A stretch of DNA of 64,000 bases from positions 22,709,716 through 22,773,715 of the forward strand of contig NC_045144.1 in assembly GCF_008831285.2 (NCBI RefSeq), given 5' to 3'. A program made the translations under genes and the position numbers. Under the pieces are notes generated by a model that ran no database searches, had not been told where the DNA came from, and was given only the letters and a program-made list of their open reading frames with translations. Numbering within the stretch: the first letter of the stretch is position 1; each line of letters begins with the position of its first letter. This stretch comes from Nymphaea colorata. Its lineage: Eukaryota; Streptophyta; Magnoliopsida; Nymphaeales; Nymphaeaceae. Of this stretch, positions 1 through 10,475 are shown piece by piece.

Positions 1-1020
1 ATTACCTTTCTGTTTGCTCTTAGCAGGTATTGGGCTCTGATAGTCTACCATGCAAGGCTTTCCACGGAGGCCTATCTTCAGTTGCTCTCTACCTATTTGT
101 TTATCCTTCCCTTTTATGACTCTCACCTGTGATCTGCACCCCTTTTCTGCTTCCTTCACCGACACGATTATCCACCATTCTGATATTTTCCCAAGGGTTG
201 ACAATTAATCCAGCAACCTAGCATCCATATGGGTGAAAGCTCTGCACCTGTGACAATAGGTTATTTTCAATTCATATGCAATTACTTGCTTGTAGATTTC
301 CTTCTCCGACACCCTCATATTCACCACTGGAATCCGCTGAAAGCCCACTAGAATCTCCTCCCCTATCCTCGTAAAATTCTATCTACCCCACACTTTTGTG
401 CATTTGTCTTCCGCTACAAAACGTCCCCCCATTCCCTTCACCCCCTTTTGAATGCATATTCAGTCCATAGATGAACAGGCAGATTCGGTAACTGAATCCA
501 TAAGAGCATCAACTGAGATTCCTTGATCTTTAGTTCTTCACCTGGTTTCCAGTGGCTCACAACCAATATTCATTTATCTACCGACTAGGCTCTCTGCCTC
601 AACACGATACGTAGCTCATCTTTTGAATCAGCCCTAATCAAGAATCTTCCATTCCCTACCACTGAAAATTTAGGATTCTTGATCATCGGCCAATGTTTAT
701 GAAGCAATTCGAAAACAAAATTGAAGTCCAGGCCCAGCCGGGAAACACATCCAAGAAGCCCTGCCACCGCAACAAATCCAAAACATTCTGCGAGTTTTTC
801 ATATGCATCTTGATGGAATGATATCATAGGCCCCTCATCAGTTAACTCTACTTGTGCTTCAGGAATTTCATCTAAGGATGGCTTTTCTAGTTTTTCAACC
901 ACGTCCGCGCAGCTATGGCCTTTCCTTTCTCCAATCCTTCCCCTTCTTCCGGTGGTCGAGGATCATCCCACAAAATCCGATCTAGGGCTAGAGCCTTCCC
1001 AAAGCAAGCTCTCGACTTCC
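1..1020 (-). pseudogene. LINE ORF1 fragment (DUF4283 plus zinc knuckle), cut by the window edge
   Basis: Reading the minus strand from about 1020, an open stretch (902 to 585) carries LLHKHWPMIKNPKFSVVG, which resembles the DUF4283 domain of plant non-LTR retrotransposon ORF1 proteins. Further on (about 515-455) comes WIQLPNLPVHLW, the usual W-P-G/N-LP-W signature of that domain. A zinc-knuckle-like stretch follows near 256-215, CHRCRAFTHMDARL. It fits C-X2-C-X4-H-X4-C except that the last Cys is Leu. The frame then runs to position 1 as a basic linker containing MVDYQSPIPAKSKQ. Several stop codons interrupt it, so it is a dead copy. ORF1 proteins of this family are thought to bind RNA or the element's transcript. 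No reverse transcriptase is visible because the element leaves the window. The same sequence reappears inverted at 60583. Confidence 0.72.
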
Positions 1021-1455
1021 ATTTTCAAGTGTGTGCCAGTCCAATGACAGGAAGGTTATAAAGATGAAAAATACGAACCATGATTTCACCTCTAGAGGTA
1101 GGGAGGGAATGGTCCAGATTAAGGAAGGGGTGCTTTTTGTCTTTGTCCACAATTCCATTTAAAAGGAAGTACTTAATGAGGTGATTGAGTCGCCATTCAA
1201 GCTAGGCAGTTGACCATGAACAATGCAATATTATCATATGTGGCTTACTGACACTTACAAGTGATATTTTGTCCAAGCCATTTGAAACCCTTCACCGGCA
1301 TTTCTTCTCTACCATGGCAACCCAACCATTACGTACTTTTTTGGAGGCGGTGCGATTGAAAGTCCCTTCATTGATGTCCTCTAGAAGCCGTAAAAAAGCA
1401 ATAGAGGACTCTATGAGTGCCACCAAAGGATTTAATTGATACATTGTCTTTTCCA
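1021..1455 (-). pseudogene. Degenerate reading frame upstream of the LINE ORF1, unidentified
   Basis: One minus-strand frame from an ATG at about 1455 reads through to about 1045 with only two in-frame stops. It includes LNPLVALIESSIAFLRLL and, after the stops, WRLNHLIKYFLLNG and SRGEIMVRIFHLYNLP. I do not recognise the family. It could be the 5' leader or N-terminal part of the LINE, or a fragment of the host sequence the LINE entered. The density of sense codons suggests it was once coding, but no function is assigned. Confidence 0.3.
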
Positions 1456-2013
1456 TAGAAGGTTCCTATTTTGGCATTTGTGGTATATATAAATATTGCG
1501 ATTAAGCATGAGTCACTAGACTTTCTGCTAAGGTTTGCGCAGCATCCTGCCCATAAATGGTTTCAGATTTTCAGTGACACTTGATAGGTTCTATTGAGGA
1601 TCAGTATTCGTGTTGTATCTTATTTTGTAAAGAGTTGGCATTTAGTTCGTGCCCACTTTCCTTAACAATGTTTTGTTCCAGGAATTGTTAATGGAAAACA
1701 CATTTTAAAACTAATAGCATTAAAAGTACAAATAAAATTAAAGCAAACATGAAAATGAGTAGAGGTAAGGTAGTAGTTGATGAAAAATTGACCTTATCTG
1801 TATGACAATACAATTTCACAAACATTATTTAAAACATATAAAACGCACTGGGAAAAAGATAAAACAATGTTAAACATGAGAGAATCAACTATGAAGCCTT
1901 GAACATTTTATTCGCCACTAAAGACGGTGGAGCGGGTAGATGATGAGCAGCAACACCCAAAAGAAGAAGAACAAAAGCGAGAAAAAATATCGAACTTAGG
2001 TAAGTAGTACAGA
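1456..2013. other. Non-coding stretch, nothing recognised
   Basis: AT-rich sequence between the LINE fragment and the probable LecRK tail. No reading frame, terminal repeat or RNA gene was identified. The part next to 2013 would be the 3' flank of LecRK copy 1. Confidence 0.4.
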
Positions 2014-2154
2014 TCATAGACACGTTTCGGCAAGCCAAGCATACACAGCTTCGAGTGGAGAAACGGCAGAGGGATAAGCAAGATGGCTCGAACTCGGCTC
2101 CAAAGAATAACTGACGTGATAGAGCTTGTTCAAGTCTATGTTCTTGTTCAAGTG
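2014..2154 (-). pseudogene. Probable C-terminal tail of LecRK copy 1, separated by element C
   Basis: Immediately left of the left LTR of element C, the minus strand reads NKNIDLNKLYHVSYSLEPSS and then a Ser-rich tail up to a stop at 2014. The kinase of LecRK copy 1 stops exactly at the other edge of element C (7761) after LRPSMPQ. The five bases on the two sides are AAGTG (2150-2154) and AATTG (7761-7765), a 4/5 match expected for a decayed LTR target-site duplication. L-type LecRKs end in a variable Ser-rich tail after the RPSM-Q motif, which fits. The tail is not clearly alignable with that of copy 2, so the call rests mainly on position. Confidence 0.45.
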
Positions 2155-2498
2155 TGTTGGAGTTACAGCAGCAGAAAGGTGACCTTGTTCAAGTCTGTGT
2201 CTACGCAACAGGGACAACACCACCATCGGTAGTATGAGTGGAGAGGAGGAAGAAGAAGAAATGTAGTTTTTCTGGTTTGCTTCTAAGAGGTGCAGGTTTG
2301 GTTAATCTCACGATTTACCCTAAGCATAAGATAAGCTGGGCTTTTATAGACCGCCTCCTAGGTTTTTCTAATGCCGAGCAACGGACAGTTACAGCTAGAG
2401 AGATTAATTGGCAGTTTTCTTATTTAATCTTGTAACTGCAAATGGGCCCTCTTGCAGTTACAAGATGTAGAGATAGGGCTCAGGGCCACTATCCAACA
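2155..2498 (-). repeat. 3' LTR of element C
   Basis: 344 bp, starting TGTTGGAG and ending TATCCAACA on the plus strand. It aligns along its whole length with 7392-7760, differing by scattered substitutions and one 25-bp duplication present only in the right copy. It contains a GAAGAAGAAGAA run and the shared motif AAGCATAAGATAAGCTGGGC. Confidence 0.88.
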
Positions 2499-2508
2499 TC
2501 TCCCACTT
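2499..2508 (-). other. Polypurine tract of element C
   Basis: The minus strand reads AAGTGGGAGA directly upstream of the 3' LTR, the normal position and composition of the plus-strand primer. Confidence 0.7.
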
Positions 2509-5500
2509 GGCCATGAAATTGTCAGATTGCTTCCACTATTTGTGGGTTTCCTTAATATTTAGTTACAAGGTTTTCTACGATTGGTTTATCCATCGTAACT
2601 TGAATTTTCATTCAAGGTTTGTAGCGAGATTTTCCTTTCAGTGGTTTTCCATCGCAGCCTTTTAAGTATTCAATATATTTCACATTAGTTACGAGATTTT
2701 CTTCATGCACAAGTATTTCCATCATGACATGTTAAAACATAGTCTCATGTGGACCACAAGCTTTATAAAAAAAACATCAAGAATTCTCTTGATAATAATG
2801 TTAGCAATCATGTAAGCATTTGAAACGTTCATGTTTATGAAGTCCACCTGGATACTTTTCAACCACCTCACAAAGAGGCAAACCAGGATGTTCTTAGCCC
2901 CATATGGGCTATATGCTTGGCAAATAAATCATTAAGAATTCCTTTTGTTAAAAATGCTAGCAATTATATGAATATATCTTTTGTTTCATTCATATATCTG
3001 AAAACATTTAACTACTATAAAACAAGGCCAATCTGGACTTTTTTAATGTATACTGACAAGCTAAATTAGAAGCTTGTATCAAGTCACAAACTAATATACA
3101 CCGAAAGCGAAGGGTATATATTTCCTTTTATTGTATTCCATAATTACTTAATTCCTTTAACAATAGGAGTTCCAAAACATTCATTCTAAATTCATGAAAT
3201 ACATAATCATATGACAAAAACATGTATTTGCTTTCAAACAGAGCAAAGGGTATACTTTTCAAATGTTTACATAGTCATCAGCTTCATTAGCAATGCCTAA
3301 TCTTTATCATGACTATTAAAAAGAATGAACAATTAACAAATAGTATACCATAGAAGTACTTTTCATCTTGTATAGTTTTCATCAATATACTCTTTCATGG
3401 AAAGAATTTCATTTAATTCATCATTCATATTTAAATCATAATAAGCAAATAAATCGCTTACTGTCATGTCAAATTTGTCAAGTATTTCATAAAGTTCAAC
3501 ACATAGTTCCACTATTAAATGCATAGAAAAACCATTCAAATATTGCCATTCAAGTATTCTAAATATATATATTCAAATCTGAATCAAAGCTATAGGTAAG
3601 GTGGATCTCAAGCAATAAATAGATCTCATTTCAAAATCCACACGAATATAAAGATTTAGATTATATTACCATAGATCTAAACTAGTAAGATCCACAATAC
3701 AACTAATGTGAATTTAAAACACATGATCTTCATTGAGATATTATACAATACAATTCAACAACCATATTTGGATCAATGCTAACCCATCTCTCTTTTGAGA
3801 AAAACAAGTTATCATGTACTAGCACTTTAGTGCCATAAAGCTTCAAATAAATACATTCTTACCAATATAAATTTTGGTCCATGAGTGTTATATTACATCT
3901 CATGAGCATGCATTAAAAAACAAATTCATTTTTCTAAGAAAGAGAAGCAAATGAAGCTTTATTCAATAGTTCTCTAGAATAACCTTTGAATCTAGAATGG
4001 CAACACATATTACAATATGATCATATCCAAAGGCAAACATGGTAACATATATTGGAACCAAAGCAAACAAGATATGAATTTTTTCCACATATCCAAACAA
4101 GTCAGTTTAGATCAGAAGCTAAACTTTATGTAATGTGGATTTCATGAGTTCAAATATAGAAATTCGGATCATATCAACATAGATCCAAACACAACAATAA
4201 GAAAAATAACAAATATCTTGTCCCAAAAGTCAATCTAGTTCTCTTAATTCAACACTAAAGATTTTTCTTTTTCTTACCTTTAATATGATGCAAATCTAAA
4301 TTCAAACGCGTAGTCATCTCTGATAAGAACGAGTAAAATTTTCATGTACTAGAACTTTTAGCACAACAGATCTTCAAATAAAATATTTCATTAATATGGC
4401 TTTCATCATGCTTAAGAGTGTTACCTTATAAAAGGCAAACATGATAATATATTGGATTCAATGTAAGTACGGGTATTTGGTGCCAATGACACAAACAAGT
4501 TAACTTGGATCCAATTCTATCATGAACCGAGCACAATGCCATATGGATCTTACCATGTCTAAGAGTGTTGATTTACATCTCTCTGCATTCCAACGTACAA
4601 TAATATAATCATTCATTTTAACTATGATAAAAATACAATAATGTGATCTTTGTCTTAGGAATATTCTTTCATAAGGAGCAAAAAAATTTGTCTTTTAGCA
4701 CACTAGTTCTACTCACTCAGAAATTGTATAACTTGTAAAAACATTAGATCTAGAAATCAATGCATATCATAATATGTTTAGATCTAATATAAACAAGATC
4801 TTGACCCTAAGGAAAAGGTATAAACGAGTCAAATCAGATCATGCTCCAAAAAGGTGTAGTGTTTACCGTGAGATCCAAATTCAATAACCAAATGGATATA
4901 TAAAACAAAAATTTGGTCATAACTAATATTAGCATGGAGCCAAATACTGATGATGAATATCCATAAAGCATGCATAATAGCATATGTCTGAACCAATATA
5001 AATAGGATATGGATTTTTAACCAATATCCAAACAAATTCAGAACTTCAAGAATATAAGTTTTAACATATATGGATCAAACCTCAACGACATCCAACCATA
5101 AAATAGATATGGGTGTGCAACATGTAGAGATCCAAAATACAAAGTGGATAATAGTCAGATCCAAAACCCAAAAGCTCACGGCATCCACATCCTAACAATA
5201 ACAGATCCAGATATAATAATACCCACAATATAACCAATATTTATTTGAACAATAAAAACATATTTCACTTCAAATAATATAAACCTTGATTCAATAAAAA
5301 CATTCAAATCGTAACCAGAATTCTAGTTAGTAAAAGAGACTGACATTTCTTATCAATTTCATTTCACTGTGTTCGTTTTTCTTTATATCAACACATCAAG
5401 ATCCAACACCATTTCAATTCTCTTCGAGTCAAGGCCATAGGACATACTATGATGTCTGTTTTGCAAGATGTAGTGACACATTTACTCATCACATTCAAAT

Positions 5501-6264
5501 TCACTAAGTTTATTGAAAATGTATCACATAAAAGTGAAGACAGACCTCCTTTTGGAGAGCACCTAAAAGAATAAAAATATTCTTGATTTTACATGCACAA
5601 ATCTATGCCGATAGGAGAACCATTATTTGTTGCATTGCTTTTCATACTCCTTCATTTTATGTGCAAACACGTAAAATAATAAAATTACATAAGCATACAT
5701 ATATGTTGCTAACCATTTTCCGACCTTGCACAATTCTAAGGCTCCCACTCTTTGAAGTCATTTCTAAACTAATTTTCATGACAAGTAGAGAACAATAATA
5801 TAGGGAAAGCAACAAAGAGAATAACACATCATAAGATCTTCTATAACATTCTAAAGTATCACTTAAAACAAGGAAAACTCAATATTAAATTTTAGACCGT
5901 GAGTTTTCCCTTCTCATTTTCAAAGTTATTTTTGAAATTCTTTTTCTACAATTTTTAATAAGCTTGAGGGTACCTTTATGTAATTGTACATAAAATCTCT
6001 GTTTTCCGCCGAAATTGCAAAACAATTTTTTGGAAACCTCTTTTAGCAATTTATAATAACTCTGAGGGTATCACAAAGCAATTTCATATAAGATCCTCTG
6101 TTTTTGCTGAAATTAACTTTCGCGAGCCTCTTTTTGAAAAAGTTTTTAGCAAAAACATCGTGGCATAAATTTATCAAAAATTCGATAGCGTTTGTGACAA
6201 TAGTGTGGAAGTGGTGGACTAATTTTCTAATTTTCAAAATTTGGGTATAAAATCCCCTTTCGAA
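2509..6264. other. Non-coding internal region of element C
   Basis: About 3.7 kb of AT-rich DNA with many scattered AGATCCAAA/GGATC words between about 3600 and 5230 and short direct repeats. No gag, protease, integrase or reverse transcriptase motif was found in any frame. All the short open frames here look like chance. Confidence 0.6.
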
Positions 6265-6482
6265 CTATTTTTTCTCATTTTTCGCTTGATCTTCTCTCGA
6301 ACTTCTCTCTCCACTTTTTGCTCCCCGCTGCCGTGAGGAAGGTGACCTCCTCTGCTTCCTGTCGCAAGGAAGATGCCCGAAGCAGCTGTCCAACGAGCAG
6401 CGAGGAAGCCCTTTTCCACCACATTGGGGTTTTGGGTCGCGGCGAGGACAAATAACAAAAAGGCTTCGGCAGGTGACTGCCA

Positions 6483-6786
6483 ACGCCCACCTCACTGTTA
6501 TGGCACTGGTCAAGAGCAAGATTATGAGCAAAGATGCAAATAATGCCACCATGTTAGCTATCAGAAACCACTGGAAGGCATGAATGTCTCTATAGATTGC
6601 AGTCCCAGCGACATGCCAATCTTCGTCCGATGTCTCAATGGGTGCTGCAGCGGTGCTGGAGCTTGCCGATCCAAGATAGCCATCCAGCCGGAAGCCACTG
6701 GGAGGGCTGAGGGCGGCCTGGTAAGTGAGCGTTGCTATCAACACGCTCCCAACCATCACGGCGCCTCGCTTCTCGCCTAGTTCTAT
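6483..6786 (-). pseudogene. PGG-domain (ankyrin membrane protein) gene fragment inside element C
   Basis: The minus strand from about 6786 reads ELGEKRGAVMVGSVLIATLT, then YQAALSPPSGFRLDGYLG, then AGTAIYRDIHAFQWFLIANM and a hydrophobic segment VALFASLLIILLLTSA. This order (basic turn, VLIAT(L/V)T(Y/F)QA-LSPP-G, then F--F---N--AF-ASL-I-LLL) is the PGG domain found at the C terminus of plant ankyrin-repeat membrane proteins such as the ACD6/ITN1 group. Two membrane helices are visible (VMVGSVLIATLTYQAAL and the VALFASLL segment). No ankyrin repeats are present. A CAG just before the first codon (about 6788) could be a retained 3' splice site. It lies in the same orientation as the retroelement, so it is best read as a captured host exon. 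Confidence 0.72.
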
Positions 6787-7378
6787 CCTGGTGAGTTACA
6801 CTATTGGGTTTCTGTTCTTCTTTATTAATAAAGGGACAAAAGTTTGTGAATCTTTAGTTTTTTTGTCTTGATACAGAATAAAAAAGAAGTTGGATGAGCA
6901 AAGAAGCTCTCAAACTGTCGGACTAGGGTCTGGTATCGTCACCGGAAAAAGGAACAGCGACTGAATCTTTGGCTGCGACAGAGAGAGAAACGGTGAGGTT
7001 CCTCCTCCATTCTTAGAGGACCCAACCGACTTTTTGGTTTCTGACGCTCAGGCTGTTGTTGAGTCTGTCGGAAAAAAGGAAGAGGCAAAGCCTCCGCCTC
7101 TTCACGTCAGTGGGTTTGAGAAAAAAAACTGTCCAAGGTATTTTCTTCCCTCTCTCGTGTGTGTGTGCGTTGTCAGGTAGACCCTCGATGAGGGTCTAAT
7201 TTCCCTCCATTAGTTAAAACTACTCATGCGAGTAATACTCCTATCTTACTGCAAGTTACATAATCTAGCATGCTGCAGGCATTTTTTTTTTATGCATTGA
7301 TTTATGTCATTCTGGCATGCTAGTAGTGTTTATTGTCTCAAAGGTACTCACCTGTTTCAGGCAATTTTGATCTCCTAC
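6787..7378. other. 5' internal leader of element C
   Basis: Region between the captured PGG fragment and the primer-binding site. It is less AT-rich, with TCCTCC/GGAAAAAGGAA runs and no recognised coding motif. It may hold more captured host sequence (intron or upstream exon), but I cannot show this. Confidence 0.4.
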
Positions 7379-7390
7379 ACTCTGATACCA
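7379..7390 (-). other. Primer-binding site of element C (initiator Met-tRNA)
   Basis: The minus strand reads TGGTATCAGAGT one base inside the LTR end. It matches the TGGTATCAGAGC complement of plant initiator Met-tRNA at 11 of 12 bases and fixes the minus orientation of the element. Confidence 0.85.
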
Positions 7391-7391
7391 A

Positions 7392-7760
7392 TGTTGGAGT
7401 TACAACAACGGAAAGGCGACCTTGTTCATGTATGTGTCTGCGCAACATGGACACCAGCACCAATGGCAGTATGAGCGGGGAGGAAGAAGAAGAAGAAATA
7501 TAGTTTTTCGGGTTTGCTTCTAGGGGGCACAGGTTTGGTTAGTCTCATGATTTACCCTAAGCATAAGATAAGCTGGGCTTTTATAGACTGCTACCTAGGG
7601 TTTCCCATTGCCCAGCAACAGACGATTATGGCTAGAGAGGTTAATGGGCAGTTTTCTTATTTAATCTTGTAACTAGTTTTCTTATTTAATCTTGTAACTG
7701 CAAGTGGGCCCTATTACAGTTACAAGATATAAAGATAGGGCTCAGGACCTCTATCCAACA
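7392..7760 (-). repeat. 5' LTR of element C
   Basis: 369 bp, TGTTGGAG to TATCCAACA on the plus strand. It is 25 bp longer than its partner because a 25-bp unit beginning AGTTTTCTTATTTAATCTTG is tandemly doubled at 7650-7699. Confidence 0.88.
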
Positions 7761-8412
7761 AATTGCGGCATGCTTGGCCTTAATTCAGGCACAGCTTGTG
7801 AACAGAGCATGCCCATCTTCAGCACAAGCTCTGCTTCCTCCACAACATAGCTGTTCCCAAGCCTTTTGTCCATGGCGTCCAATATCCGTCCATCCTTCCA
7901 CAGAGAGTGGACAAACTCCATCTGAATCACCTCGACACAGGACCTCTCTGGCTCGATAGGCCTCTTTCCACATGCCACCTCCAGGAGCAAATACCAGAAG
8001 AGTAGACATCGGAGCACGTTGTGGACTTGTAGGCGCAGGAGTGCTCCGGGGCCATGTACCCAAAACTCCCAACGATTGTGGTTGTCTTGGGGTCAGCCCC
8101 ATGCTCATAGAGTAAGCCCAAAATCACTGAACCTGCCGTTTAGATTGTCATCCAACAACACGTTACTGGCTTTAACATCTCTGTGCACAACTACTTACTC
8201 CCACTCTTCATGCGATACAATAGGCTGAAAGCAATTCCCTTGAGAATGTTGTACCTCTGTTCCCAAATCCGGCTTTTTCCCTTCACTTCAAAAAGAAAAC
8301 TGTCCAAACTACCTTTTGGCATGAATTCATAGATGAGGAGCAGGTCTTCATCTTGTCTACACCAACCCTGCAACTGAACTAGGTTTTTGTGTTTCATCCT
8401 TCCCAAGCTCAA
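7761..8412 (-). pseudogene. L-type lectin receptor kinase copy 1, kinase-domain remnant
   Basis: Minus-strand frames give, in order, SLGRMKHKNLVQLQGWCRQ, then LLLIYEFMPKGSLDSFLF (kinase subdomains IV-V), a shifted catalytic loop, TTTIVGSFGYMAPEHS (activation segment with an intact APE), DVYSSGI, LLLEVACGKRPIEPE, AMDKRLGNSYVVEEAELVLK and LCSQAVPELRPSMPQ. These are the signature blocks of plant L-type LecRK Ser/Thr kinases, membrane receptors that sense extracellular signals. Frame shifts and stops interrupt it, notably around the HRD loop near 8130-8200. The Gly-loop and catalytic Lys are missing, since the sequence starts abruptly at subdomain III/IV where copia D ends. It stops at the edge of element C. 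It is a dead gene. Confidence 0.88.
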
Positions 8413-9064
8413 CCCTGTAAATAGCGCGTCGTAATTTACAAACGAATCTTGGTTTCGTTTTATCTTCATACCCAGGAGGCTGCCTCATGTATACATCTTC
8501 ATGAATAGCACCGTGTATGAAAGCATTCTTGATATCTAGTTGTCTCATTTCCCATTGACTAACAGTAGCAATGGAAAGAACCATTCTAATAGTGGTAGGA
8601 CGAACTACTGGAGAAAAGATTTCATGGAAATCAATTCCTTCTTTTTGAGTAAACCCTCGAGCAACAAGTCTGGCTTTAAGTTTTTTCAACATCCCATCTG
8701 ATTTGAGTTTAGTTTTAAACACCCATTTCGATCCAACTAGATTCATCTTGGGATCATAGGGTACAAGTTTCCACGTTTGACTTTCATGTAAGGCTTTAAT
8801 TTCTTCGTCCATAGCCTTTTTCCAGCGTGGTTTCCCAAGAGCTTTATTAACACTTGAAGGTTCTTTGGGAATATCTTGATACAAGACATGTAAGTTGGCA
8901 TATTTGAGATTAGGTTTGAAAGTTCTCACTGTCGATCTAGTGACCATTGTTCTAACCATAGTTGGATAAGAAGTAGTACCTTGTTCAAAGCTTTCGGTCG
9001 TGGTGGTGTCAAGTATTTCATGTCTGCTTTGATCTTGTTCCAAATTTTCTGTCTGATTGTCCAT
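8413..9064 (-). pseudogene. Copia D reverse transcriptase N-terminal part
   Basis: A single open minus-strand frame carries KPRWKKAMDEEIKALHESQT, then TWKLVPYDPKMNLVGSKWVF, KARLVARGFTQKEGIDF, FSPVVRPTTIRMVLSIA, QLDIKNAFIHGAIHEDVYM and QPPGYEDKTKPRFVCKL. These are the N-terminal RT blocks of copia polyproteins. The first catalytic Asp is retained in QLDIKNAF. The YVDD box lies beyond the break and is lost, so no activity is possible. After RAIYR the frame runs out into kinase DNA of LecRK copy 1. Confidence 0.9.
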
Positions 9065-10108
9065 TGCCTGGCATAGTGCTAATTCATTCCATGTTTTGAG
9101 TAGGACTATTATCTTTGAAATGTTGTTCTATATCCACTTGTTCCTCATCGAAAGAAATTAAATCAGAAGTTAGAGAATCTCCATCATATAATTTTGCAGG
9201 ATTTGTATAAGGAAAAAAATGTTCATCAAAACAAACATGTCGAGAGATAAACATTTTTCCAGTAGCCGGACATAAGCAACGATATCCTTTGTGACTGTCA
9301 CTGTACCCAAGAAAGACACGGCAATGATCAAGGCTCCAATTTATCTCGTGCATAGTCTCTCAAATAAGGGTAACATCGGCATCCAAAAACACGAAGAAAA
9401 TCATACTTAGAATGCTGTCCAAAATACTTCAAGTAAGGAGAATCCATTTTTAGAGAAGATGATGGTAGCCTATTAATGAGAAAGACAACACTGCTAAAAG
9501 CCTCAAACCAGAAACGCTTTGGGATGTTGGCGTGCAACATCATGGTCAAACCCAATTTCTGTGATGTTGCGATGTTTTATTTCTGCCATACCGTTTTGTT
9601 ATGTAGTGTAAGGACAAGAAAACTATTGTTTTGTTCCAAGAGATTTTAGGTGATCTCTAAATCTTGTGCTTGTGTATGCTCCCCCTTCATCTGATTGAAA
9701 AACTTTTATCCTCTTATTAAACTGTGTCTCAACATATTTCTGGAAATGCTAAAAACAAATAAAAAAATCGGATTTCGACTTCAAGGGGTATAGCCAAGTG
9801 AATCTAGAATGCTCATCAACAAAAATCACATAGTACCGATAGCCAAAATGTGAACAAATGGGCACTGGTCCCCATAAATCTGGGTGGATTTTTTCAAAAA
9901 GTTCAACAGATTTATTTTCTTTTTCAAGAAATGGCAACCTACAAGATTTGCCAAGTTGGCAGCTATGACAAATAGAAGTTCTAGAAACTGAAGAGCAAAC
10001 ATCAATCAGATTTTACTGCTGCAAATGTCTCACAATGCCATTATGGGGATGTCCTAATCTGAAATGCCATTGTTCTTCTGAAACACGGTGAAATCTGGAT
10101 GAAAAACA
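9065..10108 (-). pseudogene. Copia D integrase region
   Basis: Broken minus-strand frames give KIHPDLWGPVPICSHFGYRY with FVDEHSRFTWLYPLKSKSDF (9937-9749), MGLTMMLHANIPKRFWFEA and INRLPSS (9555 leftward), then [20 protein letters not shown] and [11 protein letters not shown] (about 9320-9230). These are the integrase core and the post-integrase conserved blocks. Stops and frame shifts separate them, for example around 9560-9740, so the enzyme is not functional. Confidence 0.85.
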
Positions 10109-10475
10109 TTATATGTGCCTGACCTTGCTGATGGTATAGACTCCATCACGCTTGCTGCCCTGCGCCACTATTTTCCTTGTTCTCTTGTCCTTTATAAGAC
10201 AACATGAGGAGGAAAGCTCAAAAACATATGGTAACTCATTGGTTAATTGACTGATGGAAAGCAAGTCTTTCTTTAGTTTTGGAACATATAGAACATGAGA
10301 AAGAGGAATTGATGATCCACCTGTATCAATTTCACTATTACCAATATGGGTTATAGAAAGAGACATGCCATCCTCAATGACAACATGATCACTTCCATGA
10401 TAAGTAGAGATTTTAGAAATCTTACCAGGGTTCCCAGTCAAGTGAGCGGATGCTCTAGTATCGGCTAACCATTCT
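10109..10475 (-). pseudogene. Copia D protease and GAG-pre-integrase region
   Basis: The minus strand reads LADTRASAHLTG (about 10470-10435). This is the retroviral-type aspartic protease site DTGASSHLTG with the essential Gly replaced by Arg. It continues with VVIEDGMSLSITHIGNSEI, PLSHVLYVPKLKKDLLSISQ and LTNELPYVFELSSSCCLIKD, the usual blocks between protease and integrase. The altered active site would abolish proteolysis. Confidence 0.85.

Larger units (their letters stand above)
2155..7760 (-). mobile_element. Non-coding LTR retrotransposon (LARD-like), element C
   Basis: Two long near-identical LTRs (2155-2498 and 7392-7760) bracket 4.9 kb without gag or pol. Each LTR begins TGTTGGA and ends TCCAACA in either reading. 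The element reads on the minus strand: a primer-binding site complementary to initiator Met-tRNA lies beside the right LTR, and a purine tract (AAGTGGGAGA) beside the left LTR. This matches the class of large retrotransposon derivatives that depend on proteins supplied in trans. Its only coding-like content is a PGG-domain fragment at 6483-6786. It has inserted into the 3' part of LecRK copy 1. Confidence 0.85.

Noticed and set aside
2238-2435. 65-codon plus-strand frame
   Set aside because: Falls wholly within the 3' LTR of element C and is not conserved in the partner LTR.
6580-6780. 66-codon plus-strand frame
   Set aside because: Lies antisense to the PGG-domain fragment, which has clear protein conservation on the minus strand.
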